Below are positions 27,886-37,694 of a stretch of 64,000 nt of DNA, in pieces. The notes under the pieces were generated by a model that was not told the DNA's origin, made no database searches, and saw nothing but the letters and a program-made list of their open reading frames with translations. Origin of the DNA: Solitalea lacus (GTDB lineage Bacteria; Bacteroidota; Bacteroidia; Sphingobacteriales; Sphingobacteriaceae). The translations under genes and the position numbers were made by a program. Numbering within the stretch: position 1 is the stretch's first letter; every line of letters starts with the position of its first letter. The DNA lies in NCBI RefSeq assembly GCF_022014595.1, contig NZ_CP091740.1, forward strand, positions 2,468,200-2,532,199, written 5' to 3'.

Positions 27886-29796
27886 TTATTCTTCTACAAC
27901 TGCTCCGCCTTTGTACAATTGTTTCTGGTATTTCAACGAAGGAGATGGAATGAATGCTCCTAAACCTAGTTTATCCCAAATCCTATCAATATGTTCAATA
28001 GTTTGAGTTGCAGAAGCTAAAATATTAGGCCAATCACGTTCAAAACCATCAAATTCCTTGGTTTTGCGAGTACCATCCAAACCAATATGCGAAAGAGATT
28101 GATTATCGTCTGCCTTAACAATGAATCCATCACGGCGAGGATCAACATTATTTGAGAAACGCCAAACTGCATCTGCTACGTCAGAAATGTCGATCGTATG
28201 TTCAAGAAAAATAACCACCTTAACATTTTTAAATGAATCTGTTTTGAACAGCTCTCTGTTTAACTCCTCTATATGACCTTTTCTGTTCTTCTCTATGGAA
28301 ACAAAAACCAAAGAAATTCCAAGTTTTAGCAGATCAGCATTAATAGCTTTTATTTCAGGGAACCGTGATTGAACTGCTTCTGCATTTATATTTATTTGTT
28401 TAGAATCTGACTTCTGTTGCAGATCTCCTCTCAACTCCTCATCAAATTTTTTAGTAGCATCTATCCCCATTTTTCCGCCAAAGGCCATTTTTGAACATGA
28501 ATGATCCAATACATCCATAGGTCCTTGCGTAAAAATTATATCAGTTTGAGGATCTACATTGTCTGAAATATAATTGGCTACAGCAGCATTATCATGAATA
28601 TCAACATCACCATCAACCACGACAATCATTTTGGTAAACATCATTTGTCCGGCTCCCCACATTGAATTCATAACCTTTAATGCCTGCCCTGGGTAATCTT
28701 TTTTAATCTTAGCAATTACTAAATTATGAAAAACCCCTTCCATAGGTAAAACCATATCAACTATTTCAGGAGCCATTGTCATTTTAATAGGGCCTAAAAA
28801 TATACGTTCGGTTGCCTTTCCAATCCAGGCATCTTCCTGAGGAGGAATGCCTACAATGGTTGCGGGATAAACTGCATTTTTACGATGAGTAATAGCAGTA
28901 ATATGAAAACGAGGATACCAATCTGCCAGAGAGTAATAACCGGTGTGATCGCCAAACGGGCCTTCCCAAATGAAATCTTCTTCCGGATCGACATAACCTT
29001 CAATAATTATGTCGGCATCAGCAGGCACCTGAACATCCTGGGTTAAACATTGTACTAATTCTACACGCTTCTTGCGCAGAAAACCGGCAAGCATATATTC
29101 ATCAATACCATCAGGTAGTGGAGCAGTAGCTGCATAGGTGTAAACCGGATCACCACCTAAAGCAACAGCAACAGGCATTTTCTGACCTAATTTTTTGTAC
29201 TCATTAAAATGACGGGCAGAAACCTTATGCTTATGCCAATGCAAAGCTGTTAGCTGTGGACCGAACACTTGCATGCGGTACATACCTACATTTCTGATTC
29301 CGGTAAGAGGATCTTTTGTATGGATTACAGGTAATGTTATAAACGGGCCTCCATCTTCAGGCCAGCATTTCAAAACCGGGAACTTTGTGATATCCGGATT
29401 AGTCATTACCACTTCCTGACATTCACCTTTGCCTGAAATCACTTTAGGCATCCATGATGCAATTTGTCCCAACTTAGGAAGTAATTTCAACTTATCTAAA
29501 ATTCCCTCTTTGGGCCCAGTTAATGTCTTAAACAGATTTTCAATTTCAACGGTTATTTCATCCATGTGTTTTACGCCAAGGGCCATACACATTCGCTCGT
29601 AATTACCCATTGAGTTAATTAGCAGTGGAAAATCATAACCTGTATTTTCGAATAACAATGCCGGTCCGTACACCTTTGAAACACGATCAGTAATTTCAGT
29701 AATCTCTAATTCGGGATTTACATACTCCTTTATTCGAACCAGTTGATTATTTTTTTCGAGCGTTTCAATGAAATGCTGAAGGTTTTTATAAGCCAT
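27886..29796 (-). CDS. UbiD-family decarboxylase, menaquinone-type
   Basis: A 636-residue prenylated-FMN decarboxylase. The N-terminal 'ENNQLVRIKEYVNPELEITEITDRV' start, the central 'GPFGDHTGYYS' motif and the 'PATIVGIPPQEDAWIGKATERIFLGP' segment are UbiD signatures, with the family's Arg and Glu residues around them. It is longer than the roughly 490-residue E. coli UbiD and matches the long Bacteroidota form annotated as menaquinone biosynthesis decarboxylase. Without a ubiX or other men genes nearby, the exact substrate is inferred. Confidence 0.85.
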   Translation of the reverse strand: MAYKNLQHFIETLEKNNQLVRIKEYVNPELEITEITDRVSKVYGPALLFENTGYDFPLLINSMGNYERMCMALGVKHMDEITVEIENLFKTLTGPKEGILDKLKLLPKLGQIASWMPKVISGKGECQEVVMTNPDITKFPVLKCWPEDGGPFITLPVIHTKDPLTGIRNVGMYRMQVFGPQLTALHWHKHKVSARHFNEYKKLGQKMPVAVALGGDPVYTYAATAPLPDGIDEYMLAGFLRKKRVELVQCLTQDVQVPADADIIIEGYVDPEEDFIWEGPFGDHTGYYSLADWYPRFHITAITHRKNAVYPATIVGIPPQEDAWIGKATERIFLGPIKMTMAPEIVDMVLPMEGVFHNLVIAKIKKDYPGQALKVMNSMWGAGQMMFTKMIVVVDGDVDIHDNAAVANYISDNVDPQTDIIFTQGPMDVLDHSCSKMAFGGKMGIDATKKFDEELRGDLQQKSDSKQININAEAVQSRFPEIKAINADLLKLGISLVFVSIEKNRKGHIEELNRELFKTDSFKNVKVVIFLEHTIDISDVADAVWRFSNNVDPRRDGFIVKADDNQSLSHIGLDGTRKTKEFDGFERDWPNILASATQTIEHIDRIWDKLGLGAFIPSPSLKYQKQLYKGGAVVEE

Positions 29797-29860
29797 TATA
29801 TTGATAATAGAATTAAAACGAAATTGATCGAATACTTTAAATCATTCGATTGGGGATCAA

Positions 29861-29897
29861 AAATAAGAAAGGTTACAGCAATAAACTGCAACCTTTC
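29861..29897 (-). terminator. terminator after the FadL-like gene
   Basis: Arms 29867-29878 and 29886-29897 pair over 12 bp with one position that is G-U on the minus strand but A-C on the plus strand. The tail on the minus strand is TTATTTTTGAT. Strand logic therefore assigns it to the gene at 29923-31425. Confidence 0.8.
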
Positions 29898-29922
29898 CTA
29901 ATTTCATTAACTAAAAATACAT

Positions 29923-31425
29923 TTAGAATCGAGTACCAATGGTTAAGACAACAGAATTAGTTCTTTGCTTTACATTCAATACTGGCTCTGAAAAATCATC
30001 AAGCAAATACGGGCGGAGAGTGGTTTTATATGAAGAATTGATGTATGCAGCATCTATATAAAAGTTATTGATTCTATAACCGACACCTCCTGTATAAAAA
30101 TTACGCTTACCATCATTAGCTGAATTATCTGAAAACGGATTGCCATAATTTGCAAAACCTGCACGCAAGCTTAATTGATCTAATTTAACTTCTCCTCCAA
30201 GATGAATGTTCACCACTGATCTGTAAAATGCATTTACATCATCTTTAAAGTTTTGATCGGTATCAAAATCTGACGATTTCATCTTCAACGCTGTATAATC
30301 AATAAACTCAACATCTGCCGAAATAAATGCCATTTTACCTATAAAGTAAGAAGCTCCCAAACTATATCGAAAAGGTGTTGTAAGTGTATACTCAAAGTAA
30401 GAGGTAGAAGGGGAGTTAGGCTCATAAAATGTTCCGTTTACAGTTGTTGAGTTTAGATCATAACTGTAATCTTCCTTCATTTTCCAGGACGTTGGAAATT
30501 CAATTGATCCTCCTAATCGCACCTCATCAAGAGGACGAAAAATAGCTCCAATTTTACCCGTAAATCCGCTTCCATCTACCGATTGCTTCTGAAATTGATT
30601 TAACATCACTACACTTTCGGATGGATTTTGAAAAATACTATTGATCCCATCCTCCTTAAAATAGTTTTCAGAATCATAATTCTGGTTGGTAAACTTTAAT
30701 GAAGCTCCAAAATAAAGCTTGTTACCATAATTTGCAGCCAATACTATATTCGTTTCATTCTGACTACCTTTATAGTTATTTTGAAGCCTTTGGTTTACAT
30801 TTCCGGTTGAAATAGGAACATAAAGGATTTTACCTGTCACTGGATTAGTTGTTTCTTCATCAATTAAATAATTATCATAAGCAAATCCTAAATCATCTGG
30901 AAGATCTTCATTTTGCACCCCAATTTTACTTGCTCTTTGAGCAAAAGACTGGGTGATTGAATTATTAGGGTTCCTTCCACCAAAACTGTACTCAGAATAA
31001 AGATCGTTTGTTCTATTATAGCCTACACCTAACGTAACCCCAATCCATTCATTACAAATCTCATTTATTTTTTCCCTGTTAACATAAACTGGCAATGCTA
31101 CACTTAAGTTACTTAGCTTAAAATTATTTACAGATGACTTTTGCTCGGGATTTGAAAGGTAACTGGCTGAAGCACTGTTGTTATTATATTGTAAACTTAG
31201 TCCAATATCTGACTTACGAAACATTCCAACCCCGGCAGGGTTACCACTCAATGCCCCTAAATCACCGCCAAGAGAGGTTTCTGCACCGCCTATTGACATA
31301 TATCTTGCTGTTCCCCTTAAAAATTGCTGGGTAAATTTCAAACCATCCTCAGCATATTGGGCATTTGCTGCAAATGGGAAAGAGATAAAAAGTAGTATAT
31401 AAACTATATTTTTAAATTTATTCAT
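29923..31425 (-). CDS. OmpP1/FadL-like outer-membrane transport protein
   Basis: A 500-residue outer-membrane beta-barrel with a signal peptide (about 1-22, ending NAQ). The N-terminal 'YMSIGGAETSLGGDLGALSGNPAGVGMF' motif matches FadL/TodX-type hydrophobic-compound transporters. Repeated amphipathic strands with aromatic girdles run to the C-terminus (VVLTIGTRF). It probably passes fatty acids or other hydrophobic molecules across the outer membrane. The substrate is not predictable. It has its own terminator and lies between ubiD and the tyrosine-rich lipoprotein. Confidence 0.78.
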   Translation of the reverse strand: MNKFKNIVYILLFISFPFAANAQYAEDGLKFTQQFLRGTARYMSIGGAETSLGGDLGALSGNPAGVGMFRKSDIGLSLQYNNNSASASYLSNPEQKSSVNNFKLSNLSVALPVYVNREKINEICNEWIGVTLGVGYNRTNDLYSEYSFGGRNPNNSITQSFAQRASKIGVQNEDLPDDLGFAYDNYLIDEETTNPVTGKILYVPISTGNVNQRLQNNYKGSQNETNIVLAANYGNKLYFGASLKFTNQNYDSENYFKEDGINSIFQNPSESVVMLNQFQKQSVDGSGFTGKIGAIFRPLDEVRLGGSIEFPTSWKMKEDYSYDLNSTTVNGTFYEPNSPSTSYFEYTLTTPFRYSLGASYFIGKMAFISADVEFIDYTALKMKSSDFDTDQNFKDDVNAFYRSVVNIHLGGEVKLDQLSLRAGFANYGNPFSDNSANDGKRNFYTGGVGYRINNFYIDAAYINSSYKTTLRPYLLDDFSEPVLNVKQRTNSVVLTIGTRF

Positions 31426-31480
31426 TTACTTTATTGTTACGGTACTTAATTATTATTTTCTGTTTTAGTTTGAATTGGGC

Positions 31481-31531
31481 AAAAAAATACTGCATAATCA
31501 ATTTACGTGAACGTAGAATGAATATGCAGTA
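31481..31531 (-). terminator. terminator of the tyrosine-rich lipoprotein gene
   Basis: TACTGCATA (31488-31496) and TATGCAGTA (31523-31531) form a perfect 9-bp outer stem. Inside it a second perfect 5-bp stem (TACGT 31504-31508, ACGTA 31511-31515) is separated by a symmetric internal loop. On the minus strand the outer stem is followed by seven T residues (31481-31487). Confidence 0.75.
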
Positions 31532-31547
31532 ATTGAATTATTTACAA

Positions 31548-32471
31548 TTAATTTCTTGATCTAGGTCTTGCATTGCTATTACTACTGCCTCCATTACTTC
31601 GACTTTCTCCACCTGTTGAACGACTTCCTTCGTTTGACCTAGGAGTAGTATATGTAGGCCTTGAACTTTCTCTTGAATTTGATCCTTGATCATATGTACG
31701 TTGACGAGGACGGGCATCACTATCCCCAACCTCTCTTCTTCCTGAAGAGTTATCAGGACGCCAAGCCGGCCTGGTACTACTAGTTCCTAATTCACCTCCT
31801 GGTCTTGGAGCAAAAGAATCATTTCCTCTGTAAGTTCTTGGTCTGTTAATATTTGTGCCTCCTCCTGCAGCGCGCGGTCCATAATTGTTATATACGTTAT
31901 TAGGAGCCACATTATAAACATAATATCCAGGGTAGTAAACACCTGAGTACCATGGATTATTATAATAATATCCTAAATAACTATTATATTGATAAGGAGA
32001 ACAATATCCATAACCATAAGAAGGATACCCCCAGCCAAAGGACATTGAGTAATAGGTTGAAGGCATTCCCCAATAATAAGGACGATTCCAAAAGTATGCA
32101 CTATTGTAATAAGGATTACCCCAATAAGATCCTACACCAAAATACCATGAAGAGTATGGATGGTATGGATTATAGAAATCATCAAAATAGGCATCGTAAC
32201 TATTAGGATAGTAAAACTTATTGATACGATTTGCGTAATAATAGTCAGGATCGTTTGGATCATAGTAGCGAGTTAATGGGCCGTCGTTCACTTCACCCTG
32301 ACTTTGAGAAGAAGACGATGCATAAACCTGATGCTCTGCAACTTTTACATTGGTAAAATAAAGGTCATTATCCACCGATTCTTTAGATGGGGTATTTTGA
32401 GTCGTTTTGGTTGTTGAGCAGGAACTCAGTACCACTATCGACACAATAGCAAGCGTTAAAAACCTTTTCAT
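31548..32471 (-). CDS. tyrosine-rich lipoprotein of unknown function
   Basis: A 307-residue lipoprotein with a lipobox (LSSC, Cys18). Residues about 70-200 are extremely rich in Tyr, with Asn, Pro, Ser, Gly and Trp ('YYDPNDPDYYYANRINKFYYP' and similar) and form no obvious globular pattern. Residues about 200-307 are Arg/Ser/Gly/Asn-rich and low in complexity. The order is lipid anchor, Tyr-rich block, basic tail. No family recognised beyond similar surface lipoproteins in Bacteroidota. It may be surface exposed or wall associated; that is inference. Confidence 0.7.
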   Translation of the reverse strand: MKRFLTLAIVSIVVLSSCSTTKTTQNTPSKESVDNDLYFTNVKVAEHQVYASSSSQSQGEVNDGPLTRYYDPNDPDYYYANRINKFYYPNSYDAYFDDFYNPYHPYSSWYFGVGSYWGNPYYNSAYFWNRPYYWGMPSTYYSMSFGWGYPSYGYGYCSPYQYNSYLGYYYNNPWYSGVYYPGYYVYNVAPNNVYNNYGPRAAGGGTNINRPRTYRGNDSFAPRPGGELGTSSTRPAWRPDNSSGRREVGDSDARPRQRTYDQGSNSRESSRPTYTTPRSNEGSRSTGGESRSNGGSSNSNARPRSRN

Positions 32472-32526
32472 GGCTTCAAATATTAGATTCTAAAAATAAT
32501 CATTCTATAGTTAGATGACAAATTTC

Positions 32527-32534
32527 TATTTTTG
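32527..32534 (+). promoter_or_regulatory. candidate -7 box of proS
   Basis: TATTTTTG is an exact TAnnTTTG match. A start near 32541 would give a 78-nt leader. No clear -33 element. Confidence 0.4.
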
Positions 32535-32618
32535 GTTGCTCAAAACCTTAAAATTAACAGAGTATTTACATATCTAACCGTAAATGCAATAATTAAAAGT
32601 ATTAGTTAAACATTTTTT

Positions 32619-34094
32619 ATGGCAAAAGACCTCACGAGTAGAGACAAAGATTATTCTCAATGGTATAATGAATTGGTAACAAAGGCTGACCTAGCCGAAC
32701 ATTCTTCAGTTCGCGGATGTATGGTTATTAAGCCCTATGGGTATTCAATTTGGGAAAAAATGCAAGCTGTCCTGGATAAGAAATTTAAAGATACAGGCCA
32801 CTCAAATGCTTATTTCCCCTTGTTTATCCCCAAATCTTTTTTATCTAAAGAGGCTGATCACGTTGAAGGTTTCGCTAAAGAATGTGCAGTAGTAACGCAT
32901 TATCGTTTAAAGAACGACCCTGAAACCGGAGGGGTAATTGTTGATCCTGAGGCAAAGCTGGAGGAAGAATTAATAGTTCGTCCTACTTCAGAAACCATTA
33001 TCTGGAATACTTATAAAGGTTGGATCCAATCGTACCGTGATCTGCCAATTTTGGTTAACCAATGGGCCAATGTTGTGCGTTGGGAAATGCGTACCCGTTT
33101 GTTCTTACGTACAGCCGAATTCTTATGGCAGGAAGGACACACAGCTCATGCTACCGCTGATGAGGCTATTGCTGAAACAGAGCAAATGTTGGATGTTTAT
33201 AGTGATTTCGTTGAAAATTGGATGGCTCTACCTGTTGTAAAAGGCAGGAAGACTCCTAATGAGCGCTTTGCCGGTGCTCTTGATACGTATTGTATTGAAG
33301 CCTTAATGCAAGACGGAAAAGCTTTACAAGCCGGAACATCACACTTCTTGGGTCAGAATTTTGCTAAAGCGTTTGATGTGCGATTTACAGGCAAAGACGG
33401 TAAGCAAGATTTTGTATGGGCAACTTCATGGGGTGTATCAACCCGTTTAATGGGGGCTTTGATTATGGCACATTCTGATGATGACGGTTTAGTACTTCCT
33501 CCTAAATTAGCTCCGATACAAGTTGTTATTGTTCCGATATTTAAAAACGATGAAGAAGCCGATAAAATTACCGAAGTTGTAAATAAGCTTAAAAAAGAGT
33601 TTGATGCAAAAGGTATTTCTGTGAAATATGACAATCGTGACACACAACGTCCAGGCTTTAAGTTTGCTGAATGGGAACTGAAAGGTGTTCCTGTACGTAT
33701 TGCAATTGGTGCCCGTGACCTTGAAAACCAAACGGTAGAAGTAGCCCGTCGTGATACAAAAGAGAAAATGGTGCTTCAAATGAACGATTTGGCTAATAAG
33801 GTGGAATTCTTGCTAGAAGAAATTCAAGTAAACATTTTCCAAAAAGCCAACTCTTTCAGAGAAGAAAACATTACTCGTGTGGATACTTACGAAGAGTTTA
33901 AACAAGTGTTAGGAAACAAAGGAGGTTTTGTATCTGCACATTGGGATGGAACAGCTGAAACAGAGCAACAAATTAAAGATGAAACCAAAGCAACCATCCG
34001 TTGTATCCCATTGAATAATCCTCAGGAAGAAGGAAAATGTATATTAACTGGCAAACCTTCATCTCAAAGAGTATTGTTTGCTATAGCATATTAA
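32619..34094 (+). CDS. proS: prolyl-tRNA synthetase, short (archaeal/eukaryal-type) form
   Basis: A 491-residue class II aminoacyl-tRNA synthetase. Motif 2 is in '[26 protein letters not shown]' and motif 3 in '[33 protein letters not shown]'. The anticodon-binding domain spans about 305-400, and the extra C-terminal zinc-binding-like domain of the short form runs about 400-491. The INS editing domain of the long bacterial form is absent. It charges tRNA-Pro. A terminator follows at once, and a group II intron is inserted right behind it. Confidence 0.95.
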   Translation: MAKDLTSRDKDYSQWYNELVTKADLAEHSSVRGCMVIKPYGYSIWEKMQAVLDKKFKDTGHSNAYFPLFIPKSFLSKEADHVEGFAKECAVVTHYRLKNDPETGGVIVDPEAKLEEELIVRPTSETIIWNTYKGWIQSYRDLPILVNQWANVVRWEMRTRLFLRTAEFLWQEGHTAHATADEAIAETEQMLDVYSDFVENWMALPVVKGRKTPNERFAGALDTYCIEALMQDGKALQAGTSHFLGQNFAKAFDVRFTGKDGKQDFVWATSWGVSTRLMGALIMAHSDDDGLVLPPKLAPIQVVIVPIFKNDEEADKITEVVNKLKKEFDAKGISVKYDNRDTQRPGFKFAEWELKGVPVRIAIGARDLENQTVEVARRDTKEKMVLQMNDLANKVEFLLEEIQVNIFQKANSFREENITRVDTYEEFKQVLGNKGGFVSAHWDGTAETEQQIKDETKATIRCIPLNNPQEEGKCILTGKPSSQRVLFAIAY

Positions 34095-34110
34095 AATTAA
34101 TATATGATAA

Positions 34111-34145
34111 AAAAAGCGGCTTCAATGAAAAGAAAGCCGCTTTTT
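34111..34145 (+). terminator. terminator of proS
   Basis: AAAAAGCGGCTT (34111-34122) and AAGCCGCTTTTT (34134-34145) form a perfect 12-bp stem with an 11-nt loop. The last T of the stem is also the first base of the intron's IBS1 (34145-34150). Confidence 0.9.
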
Positions 34146-34599
34146 CGTATGTCGGGCACGGTACTATTCTAACAAGGTGCAAATCCTTGCGTACGCCCAG
34201 TTGACAGGAAGTACTAGCGATTGGCAAGGGTGTCGCGGGTGACTGCGAATCTGAAGGAAGCCATTAGCAAAGGCAAGGTTCTGACGCACAGAAAATTGAT
34301 ACAAAGCTCAATGAGTGGGTCACCGAGTAATGGATCGGGAAAGCCCGAAAGTCAATCGTAACCTCATGGAGTAAATCAAGCAGAACCTGTTGAAAGAATA
34401 GGAATCTTATCCCGAGAGACCTCAGTGTCTGTTTTTAGTGGAACTATGCGCGTTGCGAAATGGGCAAAAGGACACGGAGGAGTCAGCAGACGACGTAGTA
34501 CAGCCGATACGAGCCGAAAAAAAAAACTCGGAGGGTCTCACTAAACTGGAAGGTCTGAATCTAGTAATTTAAGGAGCAGTCGGTAAAGTCACTGTGTTT

Positions 34600-35994
34600 A
34601 TGGAGCAAGAGCAAGCAATAGGGTATCAACTGGATTTGTTCATGGAACAAAAGATGAACGCTATTCTCCATTCAGAAAGTTGTGAAGACGTACACGGAGC
34701 AACCGCAGGAAAGGACTTGCAAATAACCGGTCAGGCTAAACAAAGACGAGCCTTAGCAGGAACATTAATGCAAGCGGTATGTTCGGATGGTGCAACATCC
34801 AGCTCGCTTATAAGCAAGTGAAGAGCAACAAAGGAGTAGCCGGTATCGATCAGGTTCCGGTAGGTGAATTTCCGCAATGGTATTTGAAAGAAGGCGCGAA
34901 CCTGATTGAAAGCTTACTGAAGGGAACTTACCAACCGGACGCGGTGAAGGAAGTGGAAATGCCTAAAAAGTCAGTAGGTTTCAGGAAGTTAGGAATTCCC
35001 ACGGTCAAGGACCGCATCATCCAACAGGCCATCAGCCAAGTGATAAGCCGGATTTACGAGCCTAAATTCTCGGAAAACAGCTACGGTTTTCGTCCCAAAA
35101 GAAACGCTCATCAGGCCTTGAAAAAGGCGAGTGATTACGTGCGGGAAGGCTACGCCATAGTGATCGATGTGGATTTGAAGAACTTTTTCGATGAAGTAAA
35201 CCACGACCGATTGATGTACCGGCTGCATCAGGACATCAATGACACGGTGTTATTGAACTTGATACGAAGGTACCTTGGTAGTGGAATACTGGTCGATGGA
35301 GTCATCGGAGTACGTACCTCCGGCACGCCACAAGGGAGCCCACTTTCACCGATCTTATCCAATATCGTGTTAGACGAACTGGACAAAGAGCTAGAAAGGC
35401 GGGGTCATAAATTTGTTCGCTACGCAGACGACTGCAATATCTTTGTTCGCAGCCAAGCGGCCAGTGAGAGGGTATTTGGGTCGATAAGCAACTTCATTGA
35501 AAGTACACTAAAACTGAAAATCAACAGAGAAAAGAGTAAGGTTTGCCCGGTCAATCAAAGCAAGTTTTTAGGTTACACCATTCAAGATGATGGTCGGTTA
35601 ACGATTGCCAAACAAAGCAAAGAGAACTTGAAAGCGAAGATTCGGAAAATAACGAAACGGAACCGAGGCCGGAGTTTAATCCAAATTATCAGGCTGGTTA
35701 GTTTATTTCCGATATGCCAAAAGCAGTCGTTTCTTACAAGATACGGACAGCTGGATACGCAGAAAGCTTCGTTGCTACCGACTCAAACAATGCAAGCGCG
35801 TTAAAACCATACAGGAATTTCTCCATGGTTTAGGTGTTGCAAAATGGCAGAGTTGGATACTGGCTCTTTCGGGAAAAGGGCATTGGCGCAAGTCAGGTGC
35901 TCCCCAAGCCCATCAGGCAATGAATCTAAAATGGTTTGAGGGACTAGGTTTGTACAGCTTATGGTGTAATTATAAACTGTTAAACAATTATTAG
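34600..35994 (+). pseudogene. ltrA: group II intron reverse transcriptase/maturase, broken
   Basis: The intron-encoded protein is split over three frames. 34600-34790 gives the N-terminus up to 'QAVCSDG'. Frame two continues 'NIQLAYKQVKSNKGVAGID' through RT domains with the catalytic YADD (FVRYADDCNIF) to 'GRSLIQII' near 35690. Frame three carries the maturase part from 'GWLVYFRYAKSSRFLQD' to TAG at 35992-35994. The first junction needs a 1-nt gain or 2-nt loss to repair; the second seems to be a deletion of roughly two dozen bases with a frame change. No HNH endonuclease domain follows. The protein is very probably inactive. Confidence 0.85.
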
Positions 35995-35996
35995 AA

Positions 35997-36026
35997 ACCG
36001 CCCTGTACGAAAGTACGCAGGGTGGT
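35997..36026 (+). ncRNA. group II intron domain V
   Basis: A 9-bp lower helix (35997-36005 with 36018-36026), a two-base CG bulge (36016-36017), and a 3-bp upper helix capped by a GAAA tetraloop (36009-36012). The lower helix holds the single G-U pair (G36000 with T36023) at the centre of the catalytic triad CGC (35999-36001). Domain V itself looks intact, unlike the ORF. Confidence 0.9.
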
Positions 36027-36076
36027 GTGAGAGGACGGGGGAGTAATCCCCCTACCTACTCGATATGGAACTAAAC

Positions 36077-37516
36077 TTAATTCAAATTTTTGATTAGCTG
36101 ATAATAAAATGCAATAGCACTTTTATAATCGGTGACAGCAATTCGCTCATTAATATCGTGGTAACCAATAAGCTTTGAAGGAGCATACCGATAAATATTT
36201 TCAGTTATATCAGCATAATGACGAGAATCAGTAAGGGCAATTAATAAAAAAGGGCTTACAGGCATATCGGGGTGTAATTGCCGATTGGTTTTTGCAATAG
36301 CTATGAAACCTTTGGCTGTGGTTGATGAAATTTTTGAAGGATTAGCTTTTGATACTTCACGCGGTGTAATTTTCACCCTTGCATCATTTACAACTTTTCT
36401 TACTTGTTCAATTACCGTCTCAGGGGTTTCTCCCGGCAAAATTCTAAAATTAATGGCAGCAGTTGCTACTGAGGGAATTACATTGTCCTTAAAACCACTT
36501 TTCAGAATGGTAGGAGCAATGGTTGTATGAAATTGCGCGTATCCTCTGTCTGTCTTTTCGTACTCTCTTTGGATCAACGGTTTGGTTAACCACCGGTTGG
36601 CAAATATCACTTTCAAAAAAGGTGACATCTCTGGCCCCAAATATTCAGTTAACTCAAGAGTAGGAGTAGTGAATGTACCCTTAAAAGGGTTATTACGAAT
36701 CTTTTCAATCGTTGAAGAAATAATATCAATAGCAGTCTCTTTTCCTGGTGCTGAAGAATGACCACCTGGGGAGTTCACATCCAAATCAATTGTTAAATAA
36801 CCTTTCTCTGCAGTACCAATCAAAGCAATTGGTTTTCCGGGCAAAATACCGTCAATAATCAGCCCTCCTTCATCCATAACAAACTCGGCTTTTACGCCTC
36901 TGCTTTTTAATAATGAGGCAATTTCTGCAGCCCCTTGTTTTCCACTGATTTCCTCATCATGCCCAAATGCTAAATAAATTGTTTGTTCAGGCTGAAACCC
37001 TTCAGCTGTCAATCTTTCAACAGCTTCCATAATTGTTATTACTGTTATTTTATCATCTACACAGCCACGACCCCAAATAGTATCTTGTTTAATTTCACCA
37101 CCAAATGGATCGGCTTTCCAATACTGTTTTGATTCTTCTTCAACAGGCACGACATCCATGTGTCCCATTAATATTATGGGTTTAAGTTTTGGATTTTTGC
37201 CTTGCCAGGTATATAACAGGCTATATTTGTTTACAACTTCCTTTTGAAGAAATTTATTGACATTAGGGTAGGCTGTTTCCATAAATTTAAGATTGGCTGT
37301 AAACTGAGTTGTATCAATTTTTGAAGTATCGTCATATGAAATTGTTTTAAGTTTAATTGCAGTTTGAAAATTCACAACAGCCTTTTGCCCCACTTCAATA
37401 GGATTAATAACCTCTACTTCAGGCTGTTTAGATTTGAACGTAAGTGTTTTAAAGGCAATAATTCCAACCAATACTCCAATAGTGATCAATAAAAAAAGCA
37501 GGAATCTTTTTATCAT
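36077..37516 (-). CDS. M20-family metallopeptidase (carboxypeptidase S-like)
   Basis: A 479-residue zinc peptidase with an N-terminal membrane anchor (about 4-22), so the catalytic part should face the periplasm. M20 metal-ligand motifs are visible: 'ILMGHMDVVPV' (His, Asp), 'IWGRGCVDDK' (Asp), 'GHDEEISGKQGA' (Glu pair) and a C-terminal His in 'DSRHYADI'. The dimerisation domain occupies about 235-350. The architecture fits yeast carboxypeptidase S/PM20D1-like enzymes that cleave N-acyl or dipeptide substrates. Convergent with proS; the intron lies in the gap between them. Confidence 0.85.
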   Translation of the reverse strand: MIKRFLLFLLITIGVLVGIIAFKTLTFKSKQPEVEVINPIEVGQKAVVNFQTAIKLKTISYDDTSKIDTTQFTANLKFMETAYPNVNKFLQKEVVNKYSLLYTWQGKNPKLKPIILMGHMDVVPVEEESKQYWKADPFGGEIKQDTIWGRGCVDDKITVITIMEAVERLTAEGFQPEQTIYLAFGHDEEISGKQGAAEIASLLKSRGVKAEFVMDEGGLIIDGILPGKPIALIGTAEKGYLTIDLDVNSPGGHSSAPGKETAIDIISSTIEKIRNNPFKGTFTTPTLELTEYLGPEMSPFLKVIFANRWLTKPLIQREYEKTDRGYAQFHTTIAPTILKSGFKDNVIPSVATAAINFRILPGETPETVIEQVRKVVNDARVKITPREVSKANPSKISSTTAKGFIAIAKTNRQLHPDMPVSPFLLIALTDSRHYADITENIYRYAPSKLIGYHDINERIAVTDYKSAIAFYYQLIKNLN

Positions 37517-37592
37517 ATTTCCAGATGTTTCTAATCTAACATAGGTATTTTAAATTAATTATGCAGGCATAAAAGAAATCTCAATAATAAAA

Positions 37593-37620
37593 AAGCATCG
37601 ACTAAAAAAAGCCGATGCTT
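37593..37620 (-). terminator. terminator of gltBD
   Basis: AAGCATCG (37593-37600) and CGATGCTT (37613-37620) pair over 8 bp. On the minus strand the hairpin is followed by TTTTTTATTATT, so it ends the gltB-gltD transcript. Confidence 0.82.
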
Positions 37621-37694
37621 AAGTAAGCTATGAGAATTGGTTGATGATTGATTGTACGCAGCACTTTCAATGCATCAACTGATAATTTTAAATT

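Larger units (their letters stand above)
34151..36064 (+). mobile_element. group II intron, ORF-containing, inserted behind the proS terminator
   Basis: About 1.9 kb. The 5' exon ends TCGTAT (34145-34150, IBS1), and the intron contains ATACGA at 34507-34512 (EBS1), an exact complement that fixes the 5' boundary. A stem-rich domain I-III region (34151-34593) precedes the reverse transcriptase ORF in domain IV. A canonical domain V lies at 35997-36026, and a short domain VI (36037-36052) leads to the 3' end ...CTACTCGAT at 36064. The 5' terminus GTCGG departs from the common GTGYG. The CGC triad, the absence of an endonuclease domain and the site behind an intrinsic terminator point to a class C-like intron. 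By eye its G+C is about half, well above its neighbours. Confidence 0.85.

Noticed and set aside
33353-33779. Overlapping minus-strand ORFs inside proS
   Set aside because: Shadows of the strongly supported proS frame with no independent features.
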